Origin: Candidatus Acidulodesulfobacterium ferriphilum
GTDB lineage: Bacteria > SZUA-79 > Acidulodesulfobacterales > Acidulodesulfobacteraceae
NCBI GenBank assembly: GCA_004195035.1
Contig: SGBD01000004.1
Coordinates: 62,001-126,000, forward strand
DNA length: 64,000 nt
Direction of reading: 5' to 3'
Position 1 is the stretch's first letter. Every line of letters begins with the position of its first letter. A program made the translations under genes and the position numbers. Below are positions 18,591 to 26,279 of this stretch, one piece after another. The notes beneath the pieces are model-generated. The model was not told where the DNA came from. It saw nothing but the letters and a program-made list of their open reading frames with translations, and ran no database searches.

Positions 18591-18758
18591 TACCCAAATC
18601 CAGATTTAGAAATTTATTTTCTGGATTCCCGCTTTCGCGGGAATGACAATGCAGTGATTTAAAGTTTCACCCTTTGGGTGTCATTCCCGCGAAAGCGGGA
18701 ATCCAGAATTACTTAATATTGGAATATCTTAAATATTTTCTAAATCGGGATTTGGGTA
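18591..18758. repeat. MITE-like element with REP core, copy 1
   Basis: Outer inverted repeats TACCCAAATCCAGATTTAG (left) and the complement of TACCCAAATCCCGATTTAG (right) enclose a core of CTGGATTCCCGC...GCGGGAATCCAG at 18621-18706 with two internal hairpins. It fills the fliD-flaG gap. The element has no coding capacity. The hairpin could also end transcription from flaG. Confidence 0.8.
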
Positions 18759-18799
18759 TTACTGCATTTTTATTAAAATTTACGCTATCTAAAAATTAT

Positions 18800-19234
18800 T
18801 CAAAGTTTTTTATGATAAAGCATTCCTTTTTGATAATCTTTTATATATTTAAGCGCCTGGCTTGGAGGCACGCTGCCGATTACTTTGCCGGTTTTAAAAT
18901 CAATTATATCCAATATAACGCCGCTGTCCGAACCGCTCCACTTATATAAAAAAGCAGTGGGAAGAAGCGGCGAAGGATTTAAGGTTTTTTTAATTTGTGC
19001 GCTTAACTGTTTTGCTTCCGTATTTTTATCGTTAATTTGTTGATTAATGAAATTTGCGGCAGAATTATTTTGTGAACTATTGCTTGACAGCTTCGGCAAA
19101 TTTGAATTATTACTAACACTATTAGCATTATAAGGCGGCGCATTGCCGCCTGCAGGCAGCATAACATTAGGTAACTGTCTTTGTCCGTTTAAATCTACAT
19201 TAACTATATTTAAACTGCCGTTTCCTATATTCAT
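18800..19234 (-). CDS. flaG: FlaG-family flagellar protein
   Basis: The last ~50 residues of this 144-residue protein follow the FlaG pattern: LYKWSGSDSGVILDIIDFKTGKVIGSVPPSQALKYI, where the family has (V)KVVD..TGEVIRQIPPEE.L. The first ~90 residues are low-complexity Asn/Ser, as in other FlaG proteins. FlaG influences filament length in polar flagella. The gene is between flagellin and fliD, the usual place. The match is good in the C-terminal signature but the protein lacks other marks. Confidence 0.72.
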   Translation of the reverse strand: MNIGNGSLNIVNVDLNGQRQLPNVMLPAGGNAPPYNANSVSNNSNLPKLSSNSSQNNSAANFINQQINDKNTEAKQLSAQIKKTLNPSPLLPTAFLYKWSGSDSGVILDIIDFKTGKVIGSVPPSQALKYIKDYQKGMLYHKKL

Positions 19235-19261
19235 GATAATTATTGCCTTGCAGGCGTAAGA

Positions 19262-19301
19262 GTTAGGATTTAATGCCCATTAAATAGTATTTAATCCTAA
19301 C
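19262..19301 (-). terminator. Hairpin downstream of flagellin gene
   Basis: GTTAGGATTTAAT and ATTTAATCCTAAC form a stem with a short loop, 35 bp past the flagellin stop. There is no long T-run on the minus strand, so it may stabilise the flagellin mRNA 3' end rather than terminate alone. Confidence 0.4.
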
Positions 19302-19335
19302 CCCTTTAACCTGCATAATTATATTAATATTAAAT

Positions 19336-20412
19336 TTACCTGAGCAATGTTAAAAGCCCCTGCGGCACTAAATTAGCCTGCGCAAGCATAGCCTCGCCTG
19401 ACTGGGCAAGGGTTGACTGCAATGTATAAGTTGCCATTTGCGAAGCAAAATTAACATCCATAATCTGAGAATAAGCAGCCTGAGTATTCTGCCCTTCAGT
19501 CTGTAAGTTATTTAATATCTGGGTAACCCTGTTTTCATAAGAACCTAACTGACCGCTCATTCCTGAAACCTGAATATTGGCCTGTTGAATAGCGCTAAGA
19601 GCGGTTAAAGCATCGCCGGTTGACAACAAATCAACAGAAGTTTGAACTGCTGTTCCATTGTTACCACCTGCAGCCACTGTAGAGTACACATAGCTGCCTA
19701 AGTTGCCTAAAGTTGAACCGCCGCCAGATGAGGATGCGGAATAATAATTAATGCCTGACAGTGAAATAAATTCTGTGGCAGTCAAAACCGAAGTGCCTGA
19801 AGACAAAAATACGGTCCCTGCATTCAGACCCAATTGAGAAGCTTCCGTTCCGCTTATTGTCACTCCGATTTGATTTGTAGCGGTATTTGCATTGTATCCG
19901 ATTTGAAAATTAAAACTGGTTGCCGATGTATATATCACTGATGTTTGCCCTGCACTTTGAACCGTAACATAAGCGCTTCCGCTTCCGCCGTTTAACAAAT
20001 GAAGACCGTTAAATTGTGTTGATTGAGATAACTGGGTTATCTCTGACGCTAACTGATTATATTCGCTGTTTAGAGCTGCAAGATCAGACGCGCTTGACGT
20101 TCCGTTCGCCGCTTCTGTTGCCAGCGTCTGCATTGTTCCAAGCATCCCCTGAATAGTGGACAAACCTCCTGAAGCAATAGCAACCAATGAATTAGCATTA
20201 TTGGAATTTCTGGTTGCCTGCGCAATACCAAGATTTGTAGAATTCAATCCCTGGGCTATTTGGTAACCTGCAGGGTCAACCCATGCGCCGACTATTCTTA
20301 AACCGCTTGATAATTTTTGAAGCGACAAACCTAAGGCATTTGAAGTGTTTTGAAGGTTGTTTTCCGCAATAATTGCAGATTGGTTTGAATTGATAAATAA
20401 ACCGTTATACAT
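19336..20412 (-). CDS. fliC: Flagellin
   Basis: From ATG at 20412 the 358 residues show a flagellin D0/D1 N-terminus (NNLQNTSNALGLSLQKLSSGLRI, then AQGLNSTNLGIAQATRNSNNANS) and C-terminus (GQLGSYENRVTQILNNLQ, then MATYTLQSTLAQSGEAMLAQANLVPQGLLTLLR). The central domain is short and Ser/Thr/Gly-rich, offering O-glycosylation sites. I chose MYNGLF as the start because GGAGG lies 6 nt before it; the ten extra codons upstream (MPEKFITEDK) have no ribosome site. It is exported by the flagellar secretion system with FliS. A 215-bp leader precedes it. Confidence 0.93.
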   Translation of the reverse strand: MYNGLFINSNQSAIIAENNLQNTSNALGLSLQKLSSGLRIVGAWVDPAGYQIAQGLNSTNLGIAQATRNSNNANSLVAIASGGLSTIQGMLGTMQTLATEAANGTSSASDLAALNSEYNQLASEITQLSQSTQFNGLHLLNGGSGSAYVTVQSAGQTSVIYTSATSFNFQIGYNANTATNQIGVTISGTEASQLGLNAGTVFLSSGTSVLTATEFISLSGINYYSASSSGGGSTLGNLGSYVYSTVAAGGNNGTAVQTSVDLLSTGDALTALSAIQQANIQVSGMSGQLGSYENRVTQILNNLQTEGQNTQAAYSQIMDVNFASQMATYTLQSTLAQSGEAMLAQANLVPQGLLTLLR

Positions 20413-20627
20413 TTTATCCTCCGTGATAAATTTTTCCGGCATCCGTGCCGAAAGTTTTGTTTAATTTTACATTGAATTATTAAAATAGTAAGGCTATATG
20501 CCAAAATACTAACCCCGTTCACCTCCTTTTTGTATTAATTAATTCACATTTTTAAAAAATTGAAGGCAAATCACCCTCTTTCTTTTTTATAGCCTTTGTT
20601 TATATATCGTCCTTTTAAAAATAAACT
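20413..20627 (-). promoter_or_regulatory. Flagellin upstream leader region
   Basis: This 215-bp region separates flagellin from aroK. It contains GGAGG directly before the flagellin ATG and a second strong AGGAGGTGA motif around 20520 not followed by a properly spaced start codon. I did not find a convincing sigma-28 (TAAA-N15-GCCGATAA) or sigma-54 (GG-N10-GC) promoter; AT-rich boxes are too many to choose from. Confidence 0.35.
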
Positions 20628-21251
20628 TTAATTTTTTTCAAAAATGTCTATTTCCTCGGCAACGCTTTGCGGCGATAAACCATCCGTATAAATTATCATA
20701 TCGGCTTTTTTATAAAATCTTTCCCGCTCGTCAAGTTTATTTTTAATATCCTTTTCGCTAAAACCGTTTATTCCTAAAACCGGACGGTTCTTTTCCGCCC
20801 TGATTCTTTGATATATCGTTTTGCCGCCGGCTTTAAGGTATATGGTATAACCCAATTTTTTCAATATTTCCATGTTGTTTTTATAAACCGGCATACCTCC
20901 TCCCGTGGAGATTACCCAACGTTTATCCTCTCCGTTTATAATTAAATTACCGGATTTTAAAAAAAATGGGTCTGATTTCAAATCAGACCCATTTTTTTCT
21001 TCTCTTAAGAAACTTAAAATATTATTTTTGTTTTTTTTGAAATCCTTTAAAATTTTATTTTCCGCGTCCCTGAAATAAGCCTCGCCTTTTTGCTTAAATA
21101 TTTCATTAATCGTCATGCCCTCGCGGCTTTCCGCAATATAATCGAGGTCAACAAAGTTATACCCCCATTTTTCTGCCAAAAGCCGGCCCACCTCCGTTTT
21201 TCCCGCCCCCATAAATCCGATAAGCACAATATTTGTTTTCATTTTCATCAT
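20628..21251 (-). CDS. aroK: Shikimate kinase with in-frame palindromic insertion
   Basis: The protein (207 residues) has Walker A GFMGAGKT at 12-19, DLDYIAESREGMTINEIF, GEAYFRDAE, the STGGGMP shikimate-binding motif and RAEKNRPVL (lid). It phosphorylates shikimate in the chorismate pathway and is paired with aroC. Family members have ~170 residues; the extra ~25 lie between the YFRDAE helix and STGGG and encode NGSDLKSDPFF from a 39-bp perfect palindrome. The reading frame is kept on both sides, so the enzyme is probably still functional. Start may be MMKMK or the second or third Met. Confidence 0.92.
   Translation of the reverse strand: MMKMKTNIVLIGFMGAGKTEVGRLLAEKWGYNFVDLDYIAESREGMTINEIFKQKGEAYFRDAENKILKDFKKNKNNILSFLREEKNGSDLKSDPFFLKSGNLIINGEDKRWVISTGGGMPVYKNNMEILKKLGYTIYLKAGGKTIYQRIRAEKNRPVLGINGFSEKDIKNKLDERERFYKKADMIIYTDGLSPQSVAEEIDIFEKN
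20959..20998. repeat. Small palindromic element inside aroK
   Basis: ATGGGTCTGATTT, one C, then AAATCAGACCCAT, extended by A- and T-runs. The arms are perfect. The element keeps the aroK frame and belongs to the same family as those in aroC and folE2 and downstream of pilQ. Confidence 0.85.
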
Positions 21252-21257
21252 CCTTTT

Positions 21258-21321
21258 CTGGATTCCCGCCTTCGCGGGAATGACTAACAGTGGTTGTCAT
21301 TCCCGCGAAGGCGGGAATCCA
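21258..21321. repeat. REP-like inverted pair between aroC and aroK
   Basis: CTGGATTCCCGCCTTCGCGG and its complement face each other across a 15-bp spacer. Each arm is itself a small hairpin (CCCGC-CTTC-GCGGG). This is the core of the MITE-like family without clear outer inverted repeats. It may slow or stop read-through between the two aro genes. Confidence 0.8.
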
Positions 21322-21339
21322 TGCTAATCTAATCCTTCA

Positions 21340-22563
21340 CTACTTTTTCTTGATATACCCTTCGTAATTTCTTTTAATCTCGTCTAAGCCGTCTCCGCCG
21401 AACTTTTTTAAGAAGAAATAGCAGATAGAAAAGGCCAAAGCGGCCTCCGCCACAACGGAAGCGGCGGGAACGGCGCAAATATCAGACCTTTCAAGAAACG
21501 CCTTTTTGGCTTCGCCCGTTTCTAAATCGACCGTGTCAAGATACGGCTTCATAAGCGTAGGAATAGGCTTCATTGCGCATCTGACGCTGATAACCCCGCC
21601 GTTAGACATTCCGCCCTCTATGCCGCCGGCATTGTCGGTCTTTCTATAAAAACTCCCGGCCTCGCCTTTGCCGCCGGTGAAATCAGACCCCTTTTTTCCG
21701 TAATAAATAGAATCATGATATTCTGAACCCTTTACAAAAGCCGACTTAACGCCCGAACCTATTTCCACACTTTTAATCGCTTGAATACTCATTAAAGACA
21801 TTGCAATATGGGCATCCAATTTCTCGTCCCACTGGGTAAAACTGCCCAGACCTATCGGAAGATTTTTTACCTGCGCGACAATTAAGCCGCCCACGGTATC
21901 CCCCTCTGTTTTCATCTTATCGATTAATGCTTTTGCCTTACCTTCCAAATCTGGATAAGGCATTCTAAGTTCGGAATTGTTAATATTTTTAACAATTTCG
22001 TTGTCGAAAAGGTCGATAGCGTCAAAGAAAAAGGCGTCAGAATTGAAATCAGACCCATTTTTAGAACCGGCACCGCCGATACTGAGCACCGCCGAAGCGA
22101 ACTCGATGCCGAAATTATTCAAAAGTATCTGGCATATCGCCCCGACAGCAACCCGCGAGGCGGTTTCCCTTGCGCTCGAACGCTCCAGAACATTTCTTAT
22201 ATCGTCAAGGCCGTATTTTAGCGAGCCGGCAAAATCCGCGTGCCCGGGTCTCGGAACATGAATTTTGGTTTCTTCGGGAACGGGCTTATAGGCATCCATT
22301 CTTTCTTTCCAGTTTTCGTAGTCCTTATTTTTTATAAAAAAGGATACCGGGGAACCCGTTGTATATCCGCCCCTGATGCCGGATAAAAATTCGATTTTAT
22401 CGGTTTCTATTTTCTGCCTTGCGCCCCTGCCGTAGCCCGATTGCCGTAAGACTAACTTTCTATCGATAAAATCCCCGTCTATTTTCACACCCGCAGGAAA
22501 GTTGTCTATTATCGTAACGAGTCCTTTTCCGTGAGACTCGCCCGCCGTCAAAAATCTTAACAT
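21340..22563 (-). CDS. aroC: Chorismate synthase with in-frame insertions
   Basis: The start MLRFLTAGESHGKGLVTIIDNFPAG and motifs GRGARQKIETD, RPGHADFAGSLKYG, ERSSARETASRVAVG, NAGGIEGGMSNG and ERSDICAVPAASVV are diagnostic. The enzyme makes chorismate from EPSP using reduced FMN. The 407-residue length exceeds the usual ~360-390 because of two insertions: SKNGSDFNSDAFFF after LSIGGAG, and KKGSDFTGGKGEAG before FYRKTDNAGG. Both insertions correspond to intact or half copies of the palindromic element. The gene is just upstream of aroK on the minus strand. Confidence 0.95.
   Translation of the reverse strand: MLRFLTAGESHGKGLVTIIDNFPAGVKIDGDFIDRKLVLRQSGYGRGARQKIETDKIEFLSGIRGGYTTGSPVSFFIKNKDYENWKERMDAYKPVPEETKIHVPRPGHADFAGSLKYGLDDIRNVLERSSARETASRVAVGAICQILLNNFGIEFASAVLSIGGAGSKNGSDFNSDAFFFDAIDLFDNEIVKNINNSELRMPYPDLEGKAKALIDKMKTEGDTVGGLIVAQVKNLPIGLGSFTQWDEKLDAHIAMSLMSIQAIKSVEIGSGVKSAFVKGSEYHDSIYYGKKGSDFTGGKGEAGSFYRKTDNAGGIEGGMSNGGVISVRCAMKPIPTLMKPYLDTVDLETGEAKKAFLERSDICAVPAASVVAEAALAFSICYFFLKKFGGDGLDEIKRNYEGYIKKK
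21678..21697. repeat. Half copy of palindromic element inside aroC
   Basis: AAATCAGACCCCTTTTTT equals one arm of the palindromic family; the other arm is not recognisable. It encodes KKGSDF in an aroC loop where other chorismate synthases have fewer residues. Confidence 0.5.
22027..22063. repeat. Degenerate palindromic element inside aroC
   Basis: Arms AAAAAGGCGTCAGAATT and AAATCAGACCCATTTTT are diverged from one another but match the family consensus. The element encodes NGSDFNSDAFF, parallel to NGSDLKSDPFF in aroK. Confidence 0.7.
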
Positions 22564-22592
22564 ATATTATTTCACCCATTCCTTGAAAAAGT

Positions 22593-22615
22593 GAAAAGGG
22601 GACAGACCCCTTTTT
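22593..22615. terminator. Bidirectional hairpin with A/T tails between folE2 and aroC
   Basis: GAAAAGGGG, ACAGA, CCCCTTTTT forms a strong small hairpin followed by a pyrimidine-rich tract on the plus strand and TTTTC on the minus strand. It could end folE2 transcription on the minus strand. Its GGGGTCTG half is related to the palindromic elements. Confidence 0.55.
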
Positions 22616-22652
22616 CTTCTTTTTCTTTATTTTTCTTTACTATACTTAATCA

Positions 22653-22798
22653 AGTCATTCCTGCGTAGGCAGGAATCTATGCCGCAATTAATCCCGATCA
22701 CATACGTAATTCTTTAACGCTGGATTACCGCTTCGCTCTCGTGCCTTACGGCACTCGTGAAGTTCCTTTAGAACTTTCCCGCTTTCGCGGGAATGACA
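22653..22798. repeat. Degenerate MITE/REP element downstream of folE2
   Basis: It contains TCATTCCTGCGTAGGCAGGAAT, split here as TCATTCCTGCG and TAGGCAGGAAT, and later CTGGATTACCGCTTCGCTCT, the hairpin CGTGCCTTACGGCACTCGTG, AGTTCCTTTAGAACTTT and CCCGCTTTCGCGGGAATGAC. The same CGTGCCTTACGGCACTCG and AGTTCC...GGAACT blocks occur in the copies at 43523-43644 and 48023-48238, so this is a second internal version of the core. Confidence 0.7.
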
Positions 22799-22813
22799 AA
22801 CCTCTGTTTCCCC

Positions 22814-23656
22814 TTATCCTTCTATCATTGCATAAGCATTATGATTATGTATGCTTTCAAAATTTTCGGCCTCGACTTTATACCACTTGATATCTTTGTT
22901 CTCTTTTAAAATTCCTGCCACGCACCTGACCACATCCTCGACAAACCTCGGATTTTCATAAGCATGTTCCGTCAGATACCTTTCGTCCGACCTTTTTAAA
23001 AGCGAATATATCGGAGAACTTGCGCATGATTCCACATCTTCTATTATATCTTCGAACCATATCAATTTGCTAAATTCGACGGAAACCGAAACGACGCCCC
23101 TCTGGTTATGCGCCCCATATTTCGATATTTCCTTAGAACAGGGACACAGGGTATTAATAGGCACCTTAACGCCGATTTTAATAACGCTTTCTTCATTTTC
23201 CTCAATACCCGCAGAAAAGGTGTCGGATTTAAAATCTGACACCTTTTCTGATTTATCGTTCCGCGCCTTATTTTTTATCGTGCCGTTATAATAACAAACA
23301 TACTCCATTAAGCTTTTTTTTCTGCTGACGGGGGCTGTTTTCTCGATAAAATAAGGAAATTCCATTTCGACCGAAGCCGAACCTGCATTCAAAACTTTTT
23401 TAATTTTCCTTAAAATATCAGGAAAGCTGACTATGCTTATTTCGCCCATATGTTCGTTTAAAACCTCTAAGAAGCGGCTCATATGCGTTCCTTTGAAATA
23501 ATGCGGAAGGTCAACATACATATTAATATTGGCTATGGTATGCTGGAGAGATTTTTTTTTATCGAGAACGGCAATCGGATAACTGAGATTTTTTATGCCG
23601 ACTTTGTCTATGGCTATTCCTCTTTTATCCTTCGAATTTTGAACATCTATCAACAT
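22814..23656 (-). CDS. folE2: GTP cyclohydrolase FolE2 (type IB) with in-frame palindrome
   Basis: The protein has MLIDVQNSKDKRGIAIDKVGIKNLSYPI, the H-containing HYFKGTHMSRFLEVL, FPYFIEKTAPVSRKKSLMEY, the catalytic VPINTLCPCSKEISKYGAHNQRG (conserved Cys) and AYENPRFVEDVVR. FolE2 makes dihydroneopterin triphosphate for folate or queuosine and works without zinc. It is ~280 residues; about 20 residues around KVSDFKSDTFS are extra compared with relatives and derive from a palindromic element at 23213-23249. No other folate gene is nearby. Confidence 0.93.
   Translation of the reverse strand: MLIDVQNSKDKRGIAIDKVGIKNLSYPIAVLDKKKSLQHTIANINMYVDLPHYFKGTHMSRFLEVLNEHMGEISIVSFPDILRKIKKVLNAGSASVEMEFPYFIEKTAPVSRKKSLMEYVCYYNGTIKNKARNDKSEKVSDFKSDTFSAGIEENEESVIKIGVKVPINTLCPCSKEISKYGAHNQRGVVSVSVEFSKLIWFEDIIEDVESCASSPIYSLLKRSDERYLTEHAYENPRFVEDVVRCVAGILKENKDIKWYKVEAENFESIHNHNAYAMIEG
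23213..23249. repeat. Small palindromic element inside folE2
   Basis: Arms AGAAAAGGTGTCGGATTT and AAAATCTGACACCTTTTCT are complementary but for one pair. It stays in frame and encodes EKVSDFKSDTFS. Same family as the aroK copy. Confidence 0.82.
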
Positions 23657-23703
23657 TGCTTAATTTTATCAAAAAAACACAATAAAAAAAAGGGGGAGCA
23701 AAT

Positions 23704-23742
23704 AGAAAAAGGTGTCGGATTTCAAATCCGACACCTTTTTCT
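23704..23742. repeat. Perfect 39-bp palindrome between pilQ and folE2
   Basis: AGAAAAAGGTGTCGGATTT, one C, then its exact complement: a 19-1-19 palindrome, the least decayed copy in the window. On the minus strand it lies 36 bp after the pilQ stop and ends in TTTTTCT, so it can double as a rho-independent terminator for the pil operon. Confidence 0.85.
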
Positions 23743-23777
23743 CAATATTGCGTGAATGCCAAAAACAAAAGAAATAA

Positions 23778-25175
23778 TCAACTTTTTATAATTCTTGGAG
23801 TAATAAATATCAATAATTCATCTTTGGAATAGCTTATGTTTTGAGATTTAAAGAGCCAGCCTAAAAGAGGGATGCTCATTAATCCGGGAATTCCGTTATT
23901 GGTCACCGTTTTGTTCATCTGGTAAACTCCGCCTATAACGACTGTCTGCCCATTTTTAATAATAACCGTAGAATTTGCGCTTTCAGTGTCGAGCGTTGCC
24001 TGCGCGCCAGAAACCGGCGGCGCAACCGTATTGTTTGTAGAATTTATAACGAGTTTAACATTTCCGTTAGCCATAATATGAGGAGTTATGTTAAGAGATA
24101 TCTGCGCTGTAATGGCCTGGGGCGCGGCAGTAGCTCCGACACCCGCAACTCCCGGCAAATATAAAGTTTCTCCTTTTTCAATAGTAGCTTTCTGATTATT
24201 AAGAACGACAACTTTAGGAGATGCAATAGATTTTGCCTTCGATAAACTTTCAAGCGCCTCAAGAGTCGCATTTATGCTGACAGCCGAGTTCAATATTCCC
24301 AGGGAAAAAGTTCCGGGAGATGCCTGTGTAGTAAGCGTAGGACTGAGACCAGGACCCGCGGGAGAACCGGTTGTTTCGCCCCCTGCATATTTCGAGAAGG
24401 CAGGCAGCACAGAGGTCGGGGAGGCGCCGAGATAGCTTCCGTTCCAGTTAATTCCCAATTGGTTAGAGTAATTTTTACTGACCTCCACCATTTTGGCAAT
24501 AATCATAACCTCAGGAGTTCTTTTGTCCAATCTTTCAATAAGGCTAACCGCCCTCATAACATGCTTAGCCGTATCCGTTATCATCAAGGCGTGAAGCGAT
24601 TTATCGTATATTATTGTGCCTTGAGAGCTTAAAACCGTTTTAATTTTTGGCATAAGACCCGTTGCGCTAACATAATTCACAGGGACAATTTTAGTAATTT
24701 TTGGCTCCGAAATAGCTCTGGCGTTTCTTTCCGCAGAAACAACCGATGCTATCGTTCCAGACGCATTTATGTAATAAATCCCATCCTTTTTAACCATTCC
24801 AAGCCCGTATGCTTCCATTATAACCGACAATATATCTTTAAGCGGAACATTGCGCATTTTCATGGTTACGGTTCCTTTGACATCGGAACCGATTAGAACA
24901 TTCATATTCGAAACCTTTGCTATCATTCTAATTACATCTACAATGCTTGCGTTTTGAAAATCAAAACTAATCCTCATGTCCGAGGGGTCGACAAAAAACT
25001 TTTTAACCGTTTGATGATTATTAGGATTATTGCCGCCCGAACTTGCAAAAGAGTTAATCTGAGGAAATATAACAAAAACCAAAAACAGAGATGCTATAAA
25101 CATTAACTTAAGACCCGCTTTACGGTAAAATCTAAAATTGACCGCTTCGCTTTCCATTCTCTTTAATTTTTCCAT
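23778..25175 (-). CDS. pilQ: Type IV pilus secretin PilQ
   Basis: From MEKLKRM at 25175 (GAGG 8 nt upstream) the 465 residues show an N-terminal membrane/signal stretch (LKLMFIASLFLVFVIF), an STN-like domain (ISFDFQNASIVDVIRMIAKVSNMNVLIG), secretin N domains and the secretin barrel ending in GLMSIPLLGWLF and ELLIFITPRII. It is short for PilQ because AMIN domains are missing. It forms the outer-membrane pore for the pilus. It is last in pilMNOPQ. The longer frame to 25253 would overlap the spacing to pilP and lacks a ribosome site. Confidence 0.92.
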   Translation of the reverse strand: MEKLKRMESEAVNFRFYRKAGLKLMFIASLFLVFVIFPQINSFASSGGNNPNNHQTVKKFFVDPSDMRISFDFQNASIVDVIRMIAKVSNMNVLIGSDVKGTVTMKMRNVPLKDILSVIMEAYGLGMVKKDGIYYINASGTIASVVSAERNARAISEPKITKIVPVNYVSATGLMPKIKTVLSSQGTIIYDKSLHALMITDTAKHVMRAVSLIERLDKRTPEVMIIAKMVEVSKNYSNQLGINWNGSYLGASPTSVLPAFSKYAGGETTGSPAGPGLSPTLTTQASPGTFSLGILNSAVSINATLEALESLSKAKSIASPKVVVLNNQKATIEKGETLYLPGVAGVGATAAPQAITAQISLNITPHIMANGNVKLVINSTNNTVAPPVSGAQATLDTESANSTVIIKNGQTVVIGGVYQMNKTVTNNGIPGLMSIPLLGWLFKSQNISYSKDELLIFITPRIIKS

Positions 25176-25227
25176 TTTAATTTCCTCATAAATATAAAAT
25201 ATAAATAAAATTATCTCATTGACGAAA

Positions 25228-25668
25228 TTACTTCGTAATCCGCATGACAACATTGACGGCGCGCATTTGCCCTAAAGCGTTATATGTATTTTCGACTAAG
25301 TTTATCGTACTGTCGTTAATGGATACTATTCTTGCCCTGCCAACCCCTATAATCGAACCGACCGTAACTATGTAAGACCTGTTATCGGGGGTCTGAATCA
25401 TAGCGAAATATTTCCCCCTTCTTTCCATTATCCCGACTATTTTTAAAGATGACAGGCTGTATTGAAGCAGCGGTATTTCCCCGACCTTAAATGAAACGGA
25501 TGGCTTTTTTGTATATAAAAATGTTTGAAACGGATTCCTTTTTAAAAAATAAGGATATACTAATGAGCTTTGATGTTTTTTAGCCTGCGGTTTTGTAAAG
25601 CCTGCCGACAAAGAAGGCAAAGCTAAAATGACGGCAAGCGATATTAATATTAAAACGGCTCTTTTCAT
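25228..25668 (-). CDS. pilP: Type IV pilus assembly protein PilP
   Basis: The 146 residues have a signal-like N-terminus (MKRAVLILISLAVILALPSLSAG) and the PilP/GspC-like HR domain: RNPFQTF, LQYSLSSLKIVGIMERRGKYFAMIQTPDNRSYIVTVGSIIG. There is no lipobox Cys, unlike many PilP proteins. PilP links the inner-membrane PilNO complex to PilQ in the periplasm. Its start overlaps the end of pilO by 4 bp (ATGA). Confidence 0.88.
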   Translation of the reverse strand: MKRAVLILISLAVILALPSLSAGFTKPQAKKHQSSLVYPYFLKRNPFQTFLYTKKPSVSFKVGEIPLLQYSLSSLKIVGIMERRGKYFAMIQTPDNRSYIVTVGSIIGVGRARIVSINDSTINLVENTYNALGQMRAVNVVMRITK

Positions 25669-26276
25669 TTTTTAACGACGCCTCCCGCTTTTTTAACAAG
25701 TTTTTGAGGGGGGGTTCCCGTAAAAGAAAAAGTAGTCCCATTAAAACTGACGGAAACCTTTTGTCCTTTTGCGCCGTTCGATATGGAAACATCATGGACA
25801 TCGACTATTCTTTTCATAGTAGCAAGCTTATAAAAAAATTTATAAACATTGTAAAAATTTCCGCTTATATTCATCGAAAAGGGGACTGCTTCATAAAAAC
25901 CTCTGGCAACAACCTTGCCGGGTTTAAACATTTTTAAATTAAGACCGAGAATTTTTTCATAATTTGCAATTTTCATAAGAAGCCCCGGAATATCCTTTTT
26001 TGACGGAAGTTCTAAGACGAGGCTCGCAAACTCTTTGTTTAAAGCTTCGTATTGCTTCACCAAAACGGGATAGCTTCTAACCAAAGCTAAATCGGCATCA
26101 TATTTTGCTTTAACCGTATTTAAAACCCCCTTTTTTTGGCTTAAGCGCGCCTCTGACTTTGAATAAGACAGAAAATAATAGCCGCCCATAATAATTATGA
26201 ATATTGCAACGCTCACAATTAAGCCATAGCCTGCTGGTCCATTAAATTTAATATTACGCGCTAATTTAGTGTCCAT
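25665..26276 (-). CDS. pilO: Type IV pilus assembly protein PilO
   Basis: The 203 residues have one N-terminal membrane helix (GLIVSVAIFIIIMGGYYFL), a coiled coil (KGVLNTVKAKYDADL) and the PilO ferredoxin-like domain: ELPSKKDIPGLLMKIANYEKILGLNLKMFKPG and FYEAVPFSMNISGNFYNVYKFFYKLATMKRIVDV. Bitopic inner-membrane protein paired with PilN. It starts 3 bp after pilN and overlaps pilP. Confidence 0.92.
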   Translation of the reverse strand: MDTKLARNIKFNGPAGYGLIVSVAIFIIIMGGYYFLSYSKSEARLSQKKGVLNTVKAKYDADLALVRSYPVLVKQYEALNKEFASLVLELPSKKDIPGLLMKIANYEKILGLNLKMFKPGKVVARGFYEAVPFSMNISGNFYNVYKFFYKLATMKRIVDVHDVSISNGAKGQKVSVSFNGTTFSFTGTPPQKLVKKAGGVVKK

Positions 26277-26279
26277 AGA

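Noticed and set aside
20331-20522. 63-codon ORF in the flagellin leader with AGGAGGTG
   Set aside because: The GTG start lies inside the SD itself, and the ORF runs into flagellin in another frame.
20413-20627. Sigma-54 promoter (CGGCACG) upstream of flagellin
   Set aside because: The GG-to-GC spacing is wrong (9 instead of 12) and the site would lie only ~30 nt from the ATG.
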